Made by a program: the position numbers and the translations under genes | Assembly (NCBI GenBank): GCA_028873595.1 | Contig: JAPPOV010000024.1 | Coordinates: 1-64,000 of the forward strand | Direction of reading: 5' to 3' | DNA from: Gemmatimonadota bacterium | GTDB lineage: Bacteria > Gemmatimonadota > Gemmatimonadetes > Longimicrobiales > Gaopeijiaceae | Length of the DNA: 64,000 bases | Notes under the pieces: model-generated | Seen by the model: the letters and a program-made list of their open reading frames with translations, nothing else | The model's database searches: none | What the model was told of the DNA's origin: nothing | In this document: positions 8,961-18,077 of the stretch, one piece after another | Numbering within the stretch: position 1 is the first letter of the stretch | Layout: each line of letters begins with the position of its first letter

Positions 8961-9659
8961 TCAGGACGCGACGGCTACGCGACCGAAGCGCCGATCCCGT
9001 GCCCGGAAGTCGTCCATCGCGGCGGCCAGCTCCGAGCCGTGGAACTCGGGCCACATGGTCGGCGTGAAGTAGAGCTCCGCGTAGGCGCACTCCCAGAGGA
9101 GGAAGTCGCTCAGTCGGCGCTCTCCGCCTGTCCGGATAAGGAGGTCTACGTCCGGGGCCTCGCCATCCCCGTTCATCGCGTGCCCGATCAGGGTGACCAG
9201 ATCCTTACGCTCGATGTCTGATGCTGCTGCTGCGATGCGAATGGCCTCTAGCATCAAGTCACGACTCGAGTAGTCCACGGCGAGGCGGAGCTCGAGCCGC
9301 TCGCCCCCGGCCGTCTGCTCTTCAGCTCGTTCGATCGCGGTCACCAGACCGGACGCCAGACGGTCCCGGCGACCGATGACCTTCACTCGGACGCCGTTGT
9401 CGCGCAGTTCGTCGATCTCCGTCCTGAGATACCGACGGAAAAGCTTCATGAGCACCGAGACCTCGGACTGCGGACGCTTCCAGTTGTCCGATGAAAACGC
9501 GTACAGCGTGAGCGTACGGATCCCCAGGTCTGGAGCGGCGCCTACCACGCTGCGCACCGACTCCGCTCCCTGGCGGTGGCCCCAGTTCCGGGGTCGCCCC
9601 CGGGCGGTCGCCCAGCGGCCATTCCCGTCCATGATGATCGCGACGTGCAGGTCGGTCAT
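8961..9659 (-). CDS. uppS: Isoprenyl transferase (undecaprenyl diphosphate synthase)
   Basis: UppS condenses isopentenyl diphosphates onto farnesyl diphosphate to make the C55 lipid carrier for cell-wall synthesis. The 232-residue protein opens with [13 protein letters not shown], where Asp11 is the catalytic and Mg-binding residue. It continues with [22 protein letters not shown] and the C-terminal [18 protein letters not shown], all cis-prenyltransferase signatures. The gene ends a short leftward series; the winged-helix gene ends-to-starts four bases upstream. cdsA, the usual partner, is not adjacent. Confidence 0.96.
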   Translation of the reverse strand: MTDLHVAIIMDGNGRWATARGRPRNWGHRQGAESVRSVVGAAPDLGIRTLTLYAFSSDNWKRPQSEVSVLMKLFRRYLRTEIDELRDNGVRVKVIGRRDRLASGLVTAIERAEEQTAGGERLELRLAVDYSSRDLMLEAIRIAAAASDIERKDLVTLIGHAMNGDGEAPDVDLLIRTGGERRLSDFLLWECAYAELYFTPTMWPEFHGSELAAAMDDFRARDRRFGRVAVAS

Positions 9660-9663
9660 CTCT

Positions 9664-10053
9664 TCAGCCCTCCCTGGAATGGCGAGTGGCCTCGATGATT
9701 GCCTCCATGTGGCCGAGATATGATTCGAGCTCCTTGCGGCCCGTCCGGGTGAGCTCGTATTCGGTCTTCCGAGTCCGGCCCTCGAACGACTTCGTGCGCT
9801 GGATGTACCCGGCGTCTTCCAGCTTGCTGGCGTGCGATTTCAGGTTGCCGTCCGTGATGCCGAGCAGGTCTCGGAGGTCCGTGAACGTCAGCGACCCGTT
9901 CACGGCGAGCGAGCTGACAATACCAAGACGGGCTCGCTCATGGATCAGTCGATCGAGCTCCAGGGCTTCGGAGCCTCCTTCGGTGGCACCCAGCGACCCT
10001 GCTGGTTGGCGTTCCAGGTCGGCCTTTCTCGCCGCATTGTGCTTAGCCGCCAT
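9664..10053 (-). CDS. Winged-helix transcriptional regulator (HTH_34 type)
   Basis: A 129-residue DNA-binding protein. The region from [18 protein letters not shown] through [20 protein letters not shown] to the wing [18 protein letters not shown] matches the HTH_34 (MarR-like) winged helix. It has no separate ligand domain. Its start overlaps the end of a membrane-protein gene by 11 bases. In this arrangement such regulators usually repress their own operon in many soil and marine bacteria. An inverted repeat upstream of the operon (10698-10712) is a candidate binding site. Confidence 0.85.
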   Translation of the reverse strand: MAAKHNAARKADLERQPAGSLGATEGGSEALELDRLIHERARLGIVSSLAVNGSLTFTDLRDLLGITDGNLKSHASKLEDAGYIQRTKSFEGRTRKTEYELTRTGRKELESYLGHMEAIIEATRHSREG

Positions 10054-10660
10054 GTTTCCTCCAGATCACGACGCCAAAAACGATGTGAAGGCCACCGAAG
10101 CCGATGGCCATCCACAGATCACCCCAGGTCGGGGGCGTGATGAGTGCCAGGCCACCCACAAACATGAAAGCGGCGCCCATCAGCGGCACAGAGCGGACGG
10201 AGTACGAGCCGCCGGTCACCACGCTGGTTCCGTACAGCAGGAGCCACGTGCCCGGCAGGAGTTCCACCGCTCCCAGGCGAAGCAGCGCATAGGTCAGGAC
10301 GGCACCGGCCGCCATGGGCGGAATCACGTTCCACATGAATCGCCGACCCGGTCCGGTGAGCAGCCCCAAACCCTCAGACCTGGATTTTCGCGCCAGGCTG
10401 TACACCGCAATGGCAAGCGATCCGGCTGCGGCCTCAAACCAGACAGTAAGCCACATGATGTCCGACGATGCGGTGGCTGCGAAGCCCGATGCCACGAGAG
10501 CCACGACCCCCATCGCGACCCCGCCCATGCCGGACACGTGGGTGAACGACCCCGACCGCTCCATCGTTTCACGGATGTAACGCAGGTTGTCCATCGCGCG
10601 GTCGTGCAGCGCCATGGGGGCCCGATCAGAGTTGTGAAGCTTTGGTGCGGATGAGGTCAT
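10043..10660 (-). CDS. Hypothetical membrane protein, partner of winged-helix regulator
   Basis: A 205-residue protein of unknown function with about five hydrophobic segments, including GGVAMGVVALVASGFAAT, WFEAAAGSLAIAVYSLA, a Pro-containing segment NVIPPMAAGAVLTYALL, and a C-terminal AIGFGGLHIVFGVVIW. The soluble N-terminus has NLRYIRETMERSGSFTHVSG. I start at the ATG at 10660; ATGs further in are possible. The regulator gene overlaps its end by 11 bases. Membrane proteins of this layout paired with HTH_34 regulators recur in related genomes, but the role is unknown. Confidence 0.75.
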   Translation of the reverse strand: MTSSAPKLHNSDRAPMALHDRAMDNLRYIRETMERSGSFTHVSGMGGVAMGVVALVASGFAATASSDIMWLTVWFEAAAGSLAIAVYSLARKSRSEGLGLLTGPGRRFMWNVIPPMAAGAVLTYALLRLGAVELLPGTWLLLYGTSVVTGGSYSVRSVPLMGAAFMFVGGLALITPPTWGDLWMAIGFGGLHIVFGVVIWRKHGG

Positions 10661-10697
10661 CGATCGAAGTGTCCACCGAGCTGGTCGTATCGCCGAG

Positions 10698-10712
10698 CTT
10701 TGTATCGCAAAG
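10698..10712. promoter_or_regulatory. Inverted repeat, candidate operator
   Basis: CTTTG-TATCG-CAAAG is a perfect 5-bp inverted repeat about 40 bases upstream of the membrane-protein/winged-helix operon. Its size and position suit autorepression by the HTH_34 protein. No binding evidence is available. Confidence 0.35.
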
Positions 10713-10805
10713 TACGTGCCAGCTCGAGGCGCTGCCAATGTTTTCTTCTCGGGGTCGGAAGTCGCCGCGAACCCTGGGTGCGCGAGGGGTGCCGGGCGTC
10801 AGCCG

Positions 10806-11795
10806 TCAGGCACTTGGGGCGAGGACCCTCAGTGCTCCGGGCATGGAGTGTACCTCGACCACTTCGGTCTCCGACGTGCGGACGTCTCCGTCCATCTCGA
10901 ATCGCGGAGGTTCCGGGAATGTGAGCTTGAACATGGTGTCGTCCACGACGTCGACAAGCGGGGACCGTACGTGGCGACCACGCTCGGCTGCCTGGAAGAG
11001 CTTCATCCGCTTGAACCCGGACGCGTCGCCGATCAGACACGCGTGCAGGCGTCCGTCGTCGACCGTCGCGTCGGGGGCGATGGGAAAGCCGCCACCGAAG
11101 TACCGCCCGTTCGACACCGTGAGCATGAGTTGATCAAGCTCTCGGGCTTCGCTCGAACCTGGCTCTATGCGGGCATGAAGGCCCGGAAAGCCGAAGAGCT
11201 GCTGGAGGGCGGTGACCTTGTACAGCAGTTCGCCCCTGAGGAACCGCGCTCCCTTTGCCGCATCGATCACGGCCACGTCGAACCCGAAGCCGACGACGTT
11301 GAGGAAGTTTCGGGTCTCCCACCTGTCCGGATCGTGCTCCGACGCACTGAGTGTGCCGACACGCCCCACGTCGATGGCTCGCGTGTGGCCTTCGGCAAGA
11401 ACGCGCACCGCTTCGGCCGGATTGCGGGGGTCGAACCCGAAGTTGCGGCCGAAGTCGTTCCCTGTGCCACTGGGCAGGATGCCGAGCATGACGTCGTCAC
11501 GCTCGCTCGCGACGAGGCGGTCAGCCACATTGCTCCACGTGCCGTCCCCGCCCACCGCAACGACGACGTCGTAGCCCTCTTCGACGGCGCGCTCGGCGAG
11601 GTCGCGCTCCTCTCCCGGGCGGGTGGTTGCCCCGTACGTTACGTGGTCGAGCGCTTCGTCCAGAAGCGCCCGATAGGCGTTGATCCGTTTGCCCCCCCGC
11701 CCTCGACCGGACGCCGGGTTGAAGACGACGAAGTGCCGTCGAGCGGTCAGAAGTTCACCATCTTGTCGAACGTCTGCAGCCCTTTCCCGTACCAC
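10806..11795 (-). CDS. Diacylglycerol kinase/lipid kinase family protein
   Basis: A soluble lipid kinase of the DagK/YegS family, 329 residues. The catalytic N-domain has HFVVFNPASGRG (nucleotide loop), the GGDGT motif in VVAVGGDGTWSNVA, and LPSGTGNDFGRNFGF. The C-terminal beta-rich domain includes LTVSNGRYFGGGFPIAPDA and ends after FEMDGDVR. It should phosphorylate diacylglycerol or another lipid alcohol with ATP. The start at 11795 is a GTG with GGAGG nearly touching it and would overlap the upstream gene by 49 bases, so the true start may be closer to the HFVVFNP segment. Confidence 0.9.
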   Translation of the reverse strand: MVRERAADVRQDGELLTARRHFVVFNPASGRGRGGKRINAYRALLDEALDHVTYGATTRPGEERDLAERAVEEGYDVVVAVGGDGTWSNVADRLVASERDDVMLGILPSGTGNDFGRNFGFDPRNPAEAVRVLAEGHTRAIDVGRVGTLSASEHDPDRWETRNFLNVVGFGFDVAVIDAAKGARFLRGELLYKVTALQQLFGFPGLHARIEPGSSEARELDQLMLTVSNGRYFGGGFPIAPDATVDDGRLHACLIGDASGFKRMKLFQAAERGRHVRSPLVDVVDDTMFKLTFPEPPRFEMDGDVRTSETEVVEVHSMPGALRVLAPSA

Positions 11796-12418
11796 TCCTC
11801 CCGGAATGGATAGCTGTTCACATCGTCGATCGTGAGGCCCTCCGTCATCGGGTGTTCGTGGAGCGTCAGGCTCCCCGACTCCTCCTCATGTTCGGTGTGC
11901 GTCGCTTCCATGAGAATGTTGACCTTGAACCGGTCCTCGGGATCGACCGTGAAGCACATGTACGTGTTCGCGGCGGCCCCCCGTTCGTGGGACGTCACTG
12001 TCATTTCGAGCACCGGCTGGCCTTCGTCGCTCACCGTGACGACCATCTCATCGTCCGTCTCGGCGAAGTCGATGTCGACGTCCTTCATGTAGTGCGGAAG
12101 ATGCCATCGCTCGATCGCGTGGGCGCGCGATTCCGGAGTCGAGGTGCCCACCATGAACGGGAAGAAGGCGGCTTTCGGCAGCGGCTTTCCCGGCTCGACC
12201 ATGGGAGGCACGACCACGGCAAGCACGATCTCGTCGTATTCCCCCACCATGCTTTCGTTGAAGTGGAACGCCGTGATGGCCAGGATGCTTCGCTCGTGCT
12301 GGACCTCGAGGGGCTCCAGATGGCTCGGCAGAAGCTTCCGCGCATCGGCCGTAGGCATCTCGAAGTAGCCTCCGATGCACATGTCGTAGCCGTAGTACGT
12401 GTTCTCCGAATCGCTCAT
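11747..12418 (-). CDS. Protein resembling the acetoacetate decarboxylase fold
   Basis: A 223-residue soluble protein I recognise only weakly. The pattern ADARKLLPSHLEPLEV, followed by AITAFHFNES and EYDEIVLAVVVPP, is reminiscent of acetoacetate-decarboxylase-like proteins, where such strands line the substrate cone. I cannot identify a catalytic lysine with confidence, so function should be left open. It is the first gene of a leftward pair with the lipid kinase and diverges from plsC across a 93-base gap that probably holds both promoters. Confidence 0.55.
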   Translation of the reverse strand: MSDSENTYYGYDMCIGGYFEMPTADARKLLPSHLEPLEVQHERSILAITAFHFNESMVGEYDEIVLAVVVPPMVEPGKPLPKAAFFPFMVGTSTPESRAHAIERWHLPHYMKDVDIDFAETDDEMVVTVSDEGQPVLEMTVTSHERGAAANTYMCFTVDPEDRFKVNILMEATHTEHEEESGSLTLHEHPMTEGLTIDDVNSYPFREEWYGKGLQTFDKMVNF

Positions 12419-12511
12419 GTCTGAGATCTTCTTCTTATAGGTTGCATCGGAGCGGTCAGGAATCGCAGCCGCTCCATCGGTTACTCTGTCTTATCCATCG
12501 CCCAGAGGGTC

Positions 12512-13291
12512 GTGTCCAGGCTTCGAGGATACCTCGCGCTGCTGTCCGTTTTCGTCTTGTTGCTCGTGAGCGACGTCGTGCAGCGGTTCATCATCTCGCC
12601 CTGGGTGAAGCTGCGCCCCTCGTCCCGGATCCCGGTCCTTGGCCGTTGGATCAACGCGATGGCCGTAGTCGTGACCCTTCCCCTGCGTAGGATCGGGGAT
12701 GCCTCCATGCAGTTCCCGTCTCGCATCGTACCGTGCGAACCCGGGACCCTGATCCTCATGAACCATCAGTCGGTCTTGGACATCCCGCTGGTGGTAAAGT
12801 CCGTGGCAGGCGGGTATCCGCGCATTGTCACGAGGGCCCGCTATCGCCGCTTTATTCCGCTAATCTCGCATATGGTCAGGCTCTATCAATACCCGACCGT
12901 CGACCCCACGGCAAACCCGCGAGACGTCCTCAAAATGGCCCGCGCGATGGCGCACGAGGCCCGTGATTCAGACGTTCCCATCGCGATCTTCCCAGAGGGG
13001 ACCCGGACAAGGGATGGGGCCATCGGCTCGTTCCGAAAGCGTGGCCTGACCAAGGTGCTCAAGGCACGACCCTGGACGGTGTACGTCTTCGTGGTCGACG
13101 GATACTGGCAGAACACGCACGTGAGAGATTTCCTGGCAGACCTTTCTGGCCTGGACGGCCGTGTGGAGCATGCCGCGACCCTCCGGTGGGACGACCCGAA
13201 GGCCGACCCGGCCGAATTCATGGACCAGATTCGAAACGTGATGATCGAGCAGCTGGCCGACATGCGTTCAAGGTCCTCGGCCGAAGCGTGA
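12512..13291 (+). CDS. plsC: 1-acyl-sn-glycerol-3-phosphate acyltransferase (PlsC family)
   Basis: PlsC acylates lysophosphatidic acid to phosphatidic acid at the membrane. The 259 residues carry the two acyltransferase signatures: NHQSVLD (HX4D, His85 and Asp90) and FPEGTRTRDGAIGSFRKRG (about 159-177). An N-terminal hydrophobic segment (YLALLSVFVLLLVSDVVQRF) anchors it. The start is a GTG at 12512 with AGAGGGT just upstream. The stop overlaps the next start by four bases (GTGA), placing phosphatidic acid synthesis directly ahead of a putative CDP-diacylglycerol synthase. Confidence 0.93.
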   Translation: MSRLRGYLALLSVFVLLLVSDVVQRFIISPWVKLRPSSRIPVLGRWINAMAVVVTLPLRRIGDASMQFPSRIVPCEPGTLILMNHQSVLDIPLVVKSVAGGYPRIVTRARYRRFIPLISHMVRLYQYPTVDPTANPRDVLKMARAMAHEARDSDVPIAIFPEGTRTRDGAIGSFRKRGLTKVLKARPWTVYVFVVDGYWQNTHVRDFLADLSGLDGRVEHAATLRWDDPKADPAEFMDQIRNVMIEQLADMRSRSSAEA

Positions 13292-14244
13292 GCCCCTCCG
13301 CGGCAGAGAGTTGGCCCGAGGCGGTTGCCCTCGCCGAGCGTATGGCAGGGCAGGCGAACGGCTCCGTGCGCGTCGTGCTCATGTACGGCTCATGGATCCT
13401 GAAGACGAACCCTGATCGTCACAGTGCGCTCGACTTCGTCGTCGTCGTAGACGACTACCGGACCTTCTACCGTGCCCTGGAAGATCACGCTGAACTCGGG
13501 CATCCGTCCGGTGTCATGGCGGCATTCTCCCGGGTCCTCACACCAAATGTGATTGCGTATGTCCCCGATGACGGCGCTCTCGGTATAGCGAAATGCCTGG
13601 TGATCTCGAAGCCGGACTTTGAGCGGGCACTCGGCCCCGCTCCCCCGGACCATTTCCTGCTCGGCCGCATGGTCCAGCGTGTCGGGGTCTTGTGGACGGA
13701 GTCCGGGGCCGAGGCGTCGTGGATTCGCAGTGTCATCGCAGGCGCCCATGCACGGGTGATTGAGTGGATGGCGCCGTACCTGATCGACTCCTTCGATGCT
13801 TCGGGCCTGGGCCGGCGCATTCTCGAGGTCTGTTATCGGGGGGAGCTGCGCCCAGAGTCCCGAGGACGCGCAGGCAGGGTTTTCGAAGCCCAGGCGGACC
13901 ACTTCGGTCAGGCCCTCGCGCCAGGACTCGAGGCTGCCGTACGTGCGGGTACGCTGCGTGCGCTCGAGGGCGGTCGGTACGAACTGGCGTCAGCGCCGCC
14001 GCCGTCGGTCCGCCGTCGCTGGAGGTGGCACTTCCGACGCTCCAAGGCGCGGGCCACCATGCGGTGGCTCAAGCATATGGTGACGTTTGCAAACTGGCTG
14101 CCGTATATCGTGCGGAAGGTCGAGCGGCATACGGGACGGACCATCGAGCTCACCAGGCTCGAGCGAGCACTTCCACTGCTCTTCCTGTGGCCTCGTGCTC
14201 TACATGTTCTTGTCACGCGTCCCAAGAGAGAACTCAAGCGATGA
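13288..14244 (+). CDS. Tam41-like putative CDP-diacylglycerol synthase
   Basis: A 318-residue protein whose layout resembles mitochondrial Tam41 (Mmp37), a peripheral CTP:phosphatidate cytidylyltransferase. The nucleotidyltransferase signature is MYGSW (Tyr33-Gly34-Ser35), followed by LDFVVVVDD with acidic residues at 49, 55 and 56. Further on, KCLVISKPDFERAL and ILEVCYRGELRPES fall where Tam41 has its later conserved blocks. A basic segment (RRRWRWHFRRSKAR) and an amphipathic C-terminus could bind membranes; there are no clear membrane spans. It lies between a phosphatidate-making and a CDP-DAG-consuming enzyme, with GTGA overlap to plsC. Family assignment is by eye and inferred; other nucleotidyltransferases are possible. 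Confidence 0.6.
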   Translation: MSPSAAESWPEAVALAERMAGQANGSVRVVLMYGSWILKTNPDRHSALDFVVVVDDYRTFYRALEDHAELGHPSGVMAAFSRVLTPNVIAYVPDDGALGIAKCLVISKPDFERALGPAPPDHFLLGRMVQRVGVLWTESGAEASWIRSVIAGAHARVIEWMAPYLIDSFDASGLGRRILEVCYRGELRPESRGRAGRVFEAQADHFGQALAPGLEAAVRAGTLRALEGGRYELASAPPPSVRRRWRWHFRRSKARATMRWLKHMVTFANWLPYIVRKVERHTGRTIELTRLERALPLLFLWPRALHVLVTRPKRELKR

Positions 14245-14251
14245 CTGACCG

Positions 14252-14983
14252 ATGAGAACCGACATGGCCGTATTTCTGGGCATTCTGGCGGTAGCCATTG
14301 CCTCGATGCCGATCTACGCGGTGGTGGGTCGAACGAGGGACGACGCCCATGAGATCGCCGACCGAGGCGGTTTCGTGCTCGGCAGCTTCGTTCGCAGCTG
14401 GTTCTACTGGTTCATATGGCCAATCGAACGCGCATCGCTGGCCATCGGGTTATCGCCGACGGCATACAATGTGACGGGTGTGCTTTGCGGGTGCGCCGCG
14501 GGTGCCTGCTTCGCGACTGGACGAGTGGCTCTGGGCGGCTGGCTTGTCCTTCTGGGTGGCGCGGCCGATGTGCTTGACGGACGCATCGCCCGAGCCCGTG
14601 GCCTGGCGAACGAAACAGGGGCCTTCCTCGATTCGACGCTGGACCGCTTCGCCGAGGTGGGGGCGTTCGTCGGACTCGCCGTGATGTATATGCAGTCGGC
14701 GTCACAATTGGCCGTGGTCGTCACTGCGATGGGCGGGTCGTTACTCGTGAGTTACGCCCGGGCGCGAGGGGAGAGCCTGGGCGTGGTTGCGAAGGTCGGG
14801 ATCATGCAGCGAGCCGAACGGCTGCTGCTTGTCGGCTTCGGTGGGGTCTTCGATCCAGCGGTGACGTCTTGGCAGGGCTGGGCCCCTGGAACGCTTCTTT
14901 TCTGGCTCCTCGGGGCCGTTGCCGTGGGGACGGTGGGGACCGCTGCGTATCGCACGGTGTGGATCGCCCGGCGCCTCGACTGA
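14252..14983 (+). CDS. CDP-alcohol phosphatidyltransferase
   Basis: A 243-residue integral membrane enzyme that transfers a phosphatidyl group from a CDP-activated lipid to an alcohol. The full signature DxxDGxxARx8GxxxDxxxD is present: Asp106, Asp109-Gly110, Ala113-Arg114, Gly123, Asp127, Asp131. About six hydrophobic segments surround it. The segment SYARARGESLG then VGIMQRAERLLL resembles phosphatidylinositol-phosphate-synthase-like and PgsA-like members. The acceptor (glycerol phosphate, inositol phosphate or other) cannot be read from the sequence. It lies seven bases after the Tam41-like gene and probably uses its product. Confidence 0.9.
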   Translation: MRTDMAVFLGILAVAIASMPIYAVVGRTRDDAHEIADRGGFVLGSFVRSWFYWFIWPIERASLAIGLSPTAYNVTGVLCGCAAGACFATGRVALGGWLVLLGGAADVLDGRIARARGLANETGAFLDSTLDRFAEVGAFVGLAVMYMQSASQLAVVVTAMGGSLLVSYARARGESLGVVAKVGIMQRAERLLLVGFGGVFDPAVTSWQGWAPGTLLFWLLGAVAVGTVGTAAYRTVWIARRLD

Positions 14984-15147
14984 ACGAAGTGGCTGGACAC
15001 GATCCCCGCATGTGACCGCAGAGGCTGCCGGGATCTCGGATTCCCGAGGTCCGTATGACCTCGGACCGTGCGCGGTTGTGGCGGGCTCACGGCTCCTGTA
15101 CCGTGGCGGATCTTTCAGCTGCTCCTGCTTTCCCAGAGGGACCTCTC

Positions 15148-15537
15148 ATGCAACGCACAGCCCGCAGCCTCGGCCTCCTTCTCACGATTCTCTCACTGGT
15201 GGCCGTTCCGGCTTCGGCTCAGGACGCCGTTGCGGGCACCTGGCTCATGACCATGAGCTCGCCCGAAATCGGCACGGTGGAGTCCGAGTTCGTCTTCGAG
15301 CAGGACGGTTCGGAGGTTACGGGAACGGCCGAGCTACAGCTGGTGGACGATGTCGAGATCAGTGATGGTCTCTATGAAGACGGCGTGCTGTCCTTCTTGA
15401 TGCACGTGAGCATGGAAGGCCAGTGGTTCACCGTCGAAATGGAAGCGGACGTCGATGGCGACGAAATGGCCGGCGAGGCCTACGTGCCCGAGATGGGCGC
15501 CGGCATGCCCTTTACGGCGAAGCGTCACGGCAACTAG
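15148..15537 (+). CDS. Small exported protein of unknown function
   Basis: A 129-residue product with a cleavable signal peptide (SLGLLLTILSLVAVPASAQD, cleavage after ASA). The mature part is mostly beta-strand, acidic and repeats the theme VAGTWLMTMSSPEIG...FEQDGSEVTGTAEL, ending in EAYVPEMGAGMPFTAKR. This pattern resembles small lipocalin-like or calycin-like secreted proteins that recur in Gemmatimonadota, but I do not assign a function. AGAGGG lies upstream of the ATG at 15148. It converges on modC. Confidence 0.75.
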   Translation: MQRTARSLGLLLTILSLVAVPASAQDAVAGTWLMTMSSPEIGTVESEFVFEQDGSEVTGTAELQLVDDVEISDGLYEDGVLSFLMHVSMEGQWFTVEMEADVDGDEMAGEAYVPEMGAGMPFTAKRHGN

Positions 15538-15555
15538 CCGGGCGGCTGCGGCCGC

Positions 15556-16281
15556 TCAGCCCGCGGCGACGAATTCCGCCACGAAGTCGTTGATGGGGTT
15601 GGCCCGGACGGTGTCGAGCAGTCCCTGCTGCACGACGCGACCGTCGTGCAGCACCACGACGGCCGCGTCGATTGCCGCAACGTCACGAACGTCGTGAGTC
15701 ACGATGATCGAGGGCCGACTGAACGCCTTCAAGCGCTCGGCGAGAAAGGAGCGGACTGCGCGCCGCCGTGACGCGTCCAGCGCTGCCAGCGGCTCGTCCA
15801 GGAGCAGAAGCTCCGGGTTGAGCACCAGCGCGCGCGCTAACGCAACGCGTTGTTGTTCTCCGCCGGAGAGGCGCGCGACCCCGCGGTCTGCGAGATGTCC
15901 GCAGGCGAGGTCCTCGAGTACGCGGAGTGCGCAGGAGCGGCGCTCGCGAACGGGGGCCCGATTCGGCCCGTGCGAAAGGCCGAACGCGACGTTCTCCACA
16001 ACGCTCAGGTGGGAAAAAAGTCCGTACCCCTGAGGGACGTAGCCGACCCGACGCCGCTCGATGGGTACGTGGACGTTCTGATCGGTGCTCTCCAGGACGA
16101 CGTCACCGATGGTGACATGCGCCTGCTGGACCTCGATCGCTCCCGCGATGACACGAAGCAGTGTGGTCTTTCCGCTGCCGTTCGGCCCGACCAACGCGAC
16201 AGGCCGTGCATCCCCGGCAAGAGAGACATCGAGGTCGAAGGTGCCGATCCTCGCCTTCACTGAAACATGCCAGGAGGTCAT
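15556..16281 (-). CDS. modC: Molybdate-type ABC transporter ATP-binding protein
   Basis: The ATPase of a molybdate/tungstate-type importer, 241 residues. It has Walker [10 protein letters not shown] (about 31-39), the signature [17 protein letters not shown], Walker [13 protein letters not shown] and the switch His in [10 protein letters not shown]. It stops soon after the ATPase core. Escherichia coli ModC is about 350 residues because of a C-terminal molybdate-binding MOP/TOBE domain, which is absent here, so oxyanion feedback through that domain is not expected. Its ATG overlaps the modB stop by four bases. Confidence 0.88.
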   Translation of the reverse strand: MTSWHVSVKARIGTFDLDVSLAGDARPVALVGPNGSGKTTLLRVIAGAIEVQQAHVTIGDVVLESTDQNVHVPIERRRVGYVPQGYGLFSHLSVVENVAFGLSHGPNRAPVRERRSCALRVLEDLACGHLADRGVARLSGGEQQRVALARALVLNPELLLLDEPLAALDASRRRAVRSFLAERLKAFSRPSIIVTHDVRDVAAIDAAVVVLHDGRVVQQGLLDTVRANPINDFVAEFVAAG

Positions 16282-17096
16282 GGGGCGCTCCGCGTGACGG
16301 AGCGACGAACTGCCGGGGCAAAGCGGAGCGCCATAAGGAGTACGACACCCACGGCGCCGAGGACGAGTGAAAACACCACGGCCAACCGGACGTCTGTTTC
16401 CAGTGCCGAAAAGATGGCAAGCGGCATGGTCTGGGTTCGACCGGGCATGTTGCCGGCGAACAAGAGCGTGGCCCCGAATTCTCCCAACGCCCGCGCCCAG
16501 GCCAACGAGGCTCCGACAAGTAGGCCTGGAATGGCAATGGGGATCGCGACGCGGATGAATGCGACGGGAGGAGATGCCCCCAGGGTCCGTGCCACGATCA
16601 GCGCGTCCGGCTCGACCTTCCGAAACGCGTTCGCCGCGGCCTGCACGAAGAACGGGGCCGAGACCACGAGCTGTGCCAGAACAACCGCACCGGTCGTGAA
16701 CGGGATCGAGACCTCGATGGTTCCGAGCATCGGACCGAGGAGGCCTTGCCGCCCGAACGTCTCGAGAAGGGCAACACCGACGACGGCCGGCGGAATCACG
16801 ATCGGCAGATCGACGAGGATCTCCGTCACGCGCGCGATCCGTGATCGAGACGATGCGAGCCACCATGCCAGGGGCGTGCCGAGCAGGACAGTGACGACAA
16901 GGCTCGTCAGTGTGGTGCGCAGGCTTAGCAGAAGGGCGGGAGCGAAGAGAGGGTGATTCGTACCCGCCCGCAGGTCCGCAGCCGGCGTCGAAATTACGAG
17001 GGCTAAGAACGGGAGTACCAGCAGCCCCACGAGGGTGATGCCGAAAAGGGCCCCCATGCTCGTGAGGGCTGATCCGCCCTTCCATCGCGCCATCAT
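16278..17096 (-). CDS. modB: Molybdate-type ABC transporter permease
   Basis: The membrane channel subunit, 272 residues, with about six transmembrane helices. The cytoplasmic EAA loop that docks the ATPase reads [20 protein letters not shown]. The following [25 protein letters not shown] is typical of ModB/WtpB permeases. It overlaps modA and modC by four bases each, a tight three-gene transport operon. Molybdate versus tungstate cannot be separated from the sequence alone. Confidence 0.92.
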   Translation of the reverse strand: MMARWKGGSALTSMGALFGITLVGLLVLPFLALVISTPAADLRAGTNHPLFAPALLLSLRTTLTSLVVTVLLGTPLAWWLASSRSRIARVTEILVDLPIVIPPAVVGVALLETFGRQGLLGPMLGTIEVSIPFTTGAVVLAQLVVSAPFFVQAAANAFRKVEPDALIVARTLGASPPVAFIRVAIPIAIPGLLVGASLAWARALGEFGATLLFAGNMPGRTQTMPLAIFSALETDVRLAVVFSLVLGAVGVVLLMALRFAPAVRRSVTRSAP

Positions 17097-17914
17097 ATCT
17101 CTCCTACGAAGCCGAAGGACATGAAGACCTCGCGTGCGACAGGAGTTTTCAGGAAGTCGAGGAACCGGCGGGCTTTCTGCTCCTGGTCGGTCGACGTCGT
17201 GATGGCGATGGAGAAGCGAGCCCGGACGTTGATGTCGCCCGGAATCGGTATGACACGGACATGCTCCGAAGCCTGCGCATCAGTGCGGTACACGAGCGCC
17301 GCGTCCGCCTCGCCGACCTCGACCTTGGCGCGCACGATCCTGACATTCGCTTCCATCGATACAACTCGTTGTCGCACGCGTTCCACGAAGGGCGCCCCGA
17401 ATCGGGCCGACGCGTTGTGCAGGACTGCCCTAGTGTAGGCCCCAATCGGCACGTACTCGGTGCCGATGACAATACTCGAAGCCCGGTCGAGTTCGTCGAA
17501 GCGGTCGATGTCGGCGGGATTGTCTGCCGGCACGATGACGACCAGGTCCGTCATGGCGAGCACGCTTGGGGTTCGAACAAGCTTTCCGTCTTCGAGTGCG
17601 CTCATGTGTTCCTCGTTGGCGGACACATAAACGTCTGCGGGAGCACCCTGCTCGACCTGGAAGCGGAGGGTCTGGCTTCCGGCGAACGAGATCTCGAGGT
17701 CGGTGTCGATGTGCTCCTTCTCGAATACGCGCTCGAGTTCGCCAAGGACGTCGGTCAGAGACGACGCGGCGAAGATCGACAGGGTGGACCGATCGCCTTG
17801 GTCAGTCCGACCGGTGCAACCGGTCGCTGAGAGGCTTGCCGCTGCGACACACACCACGGCACGCAGCTTAGGCACAAGTCTGAGGCGCTGAGGGTGTGTC
17901 CGGAGCTGGAGCAT
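17093..17914 (-). CDS. modA: Molybdate-type ABC transporter substrate-binding lipoprotein
   Basis: The oxyanion-binding protein, about 273 residues from the ATG at 17914. The signal region [15 protein letters not shown] has a lipobox, so it is probably lipid-anchored. The mature domain has the ModA hallmarks [44 protein letters not shown] and a late [20 protein letters not shown] at 17875 would give a shorter, more ordinary signal peptide, so the start is uncertain. The 5' end overlaps a short truncated lipoprotein frame. First gene of modABC. Confidence 0.9.
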   Translation of the reverse strand: MLQLRTHPQRLRLVPKLRAVVCVAAASLSATGCTGRTDQGDRSTLSIFAASSLTDVLGELERVFEKEHIDTDLEISFAGSQTLRFQVEQGAPADVYVSANEEHMSALEDGKLVRTPSVLAMTDLVVIVPADNPADIDRFDELDRASSIVIGTEYVPIGAYTRAVLHNASARFGAPFVERVRQRVVSMEANVRIVRAKVEVGEADAALVYRTDAQASEHVRVIPIPGDINVRARFSIAITTSTDQEQKARRFLDFLKTPVAREVFMSFGFVGEI

Positions 17915-18077
17915 GAGAGGTCAGGCTCACACTCGAGGCCGACAAGGAGATCGATGTAGCCACAGGAGTTGGCTGGGGGGCGGGCTCTGTGGTGCTGTTG
18001 CCACAGGACCAGAGAGAAATCACTACTCCGACCAAGACGGACCTAGCCACAGAGGAACGGAACTCAGGCTTAATCAT
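17868..18077 (-). pseudogene. Probable remnant of a bacterial-Ig lipoprotein gene
   Basis: A 69-codon frame starting MIKPEFRSSVARSVL with a lipobox (VVISLWSC) and a Pro-rich linker. It then has VATSISLSASSVSLTS, the usual opening strand of a bacterial Ig-like (Big_2) domain. It then loses the pattern and stops inside modA. Intact relatives continue for hundreds of residues, so this looks like a 5' remnant cut off when modABC came to lie here. A genuine tiny lipoprotein is the alternative. Confidence 0.4.
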
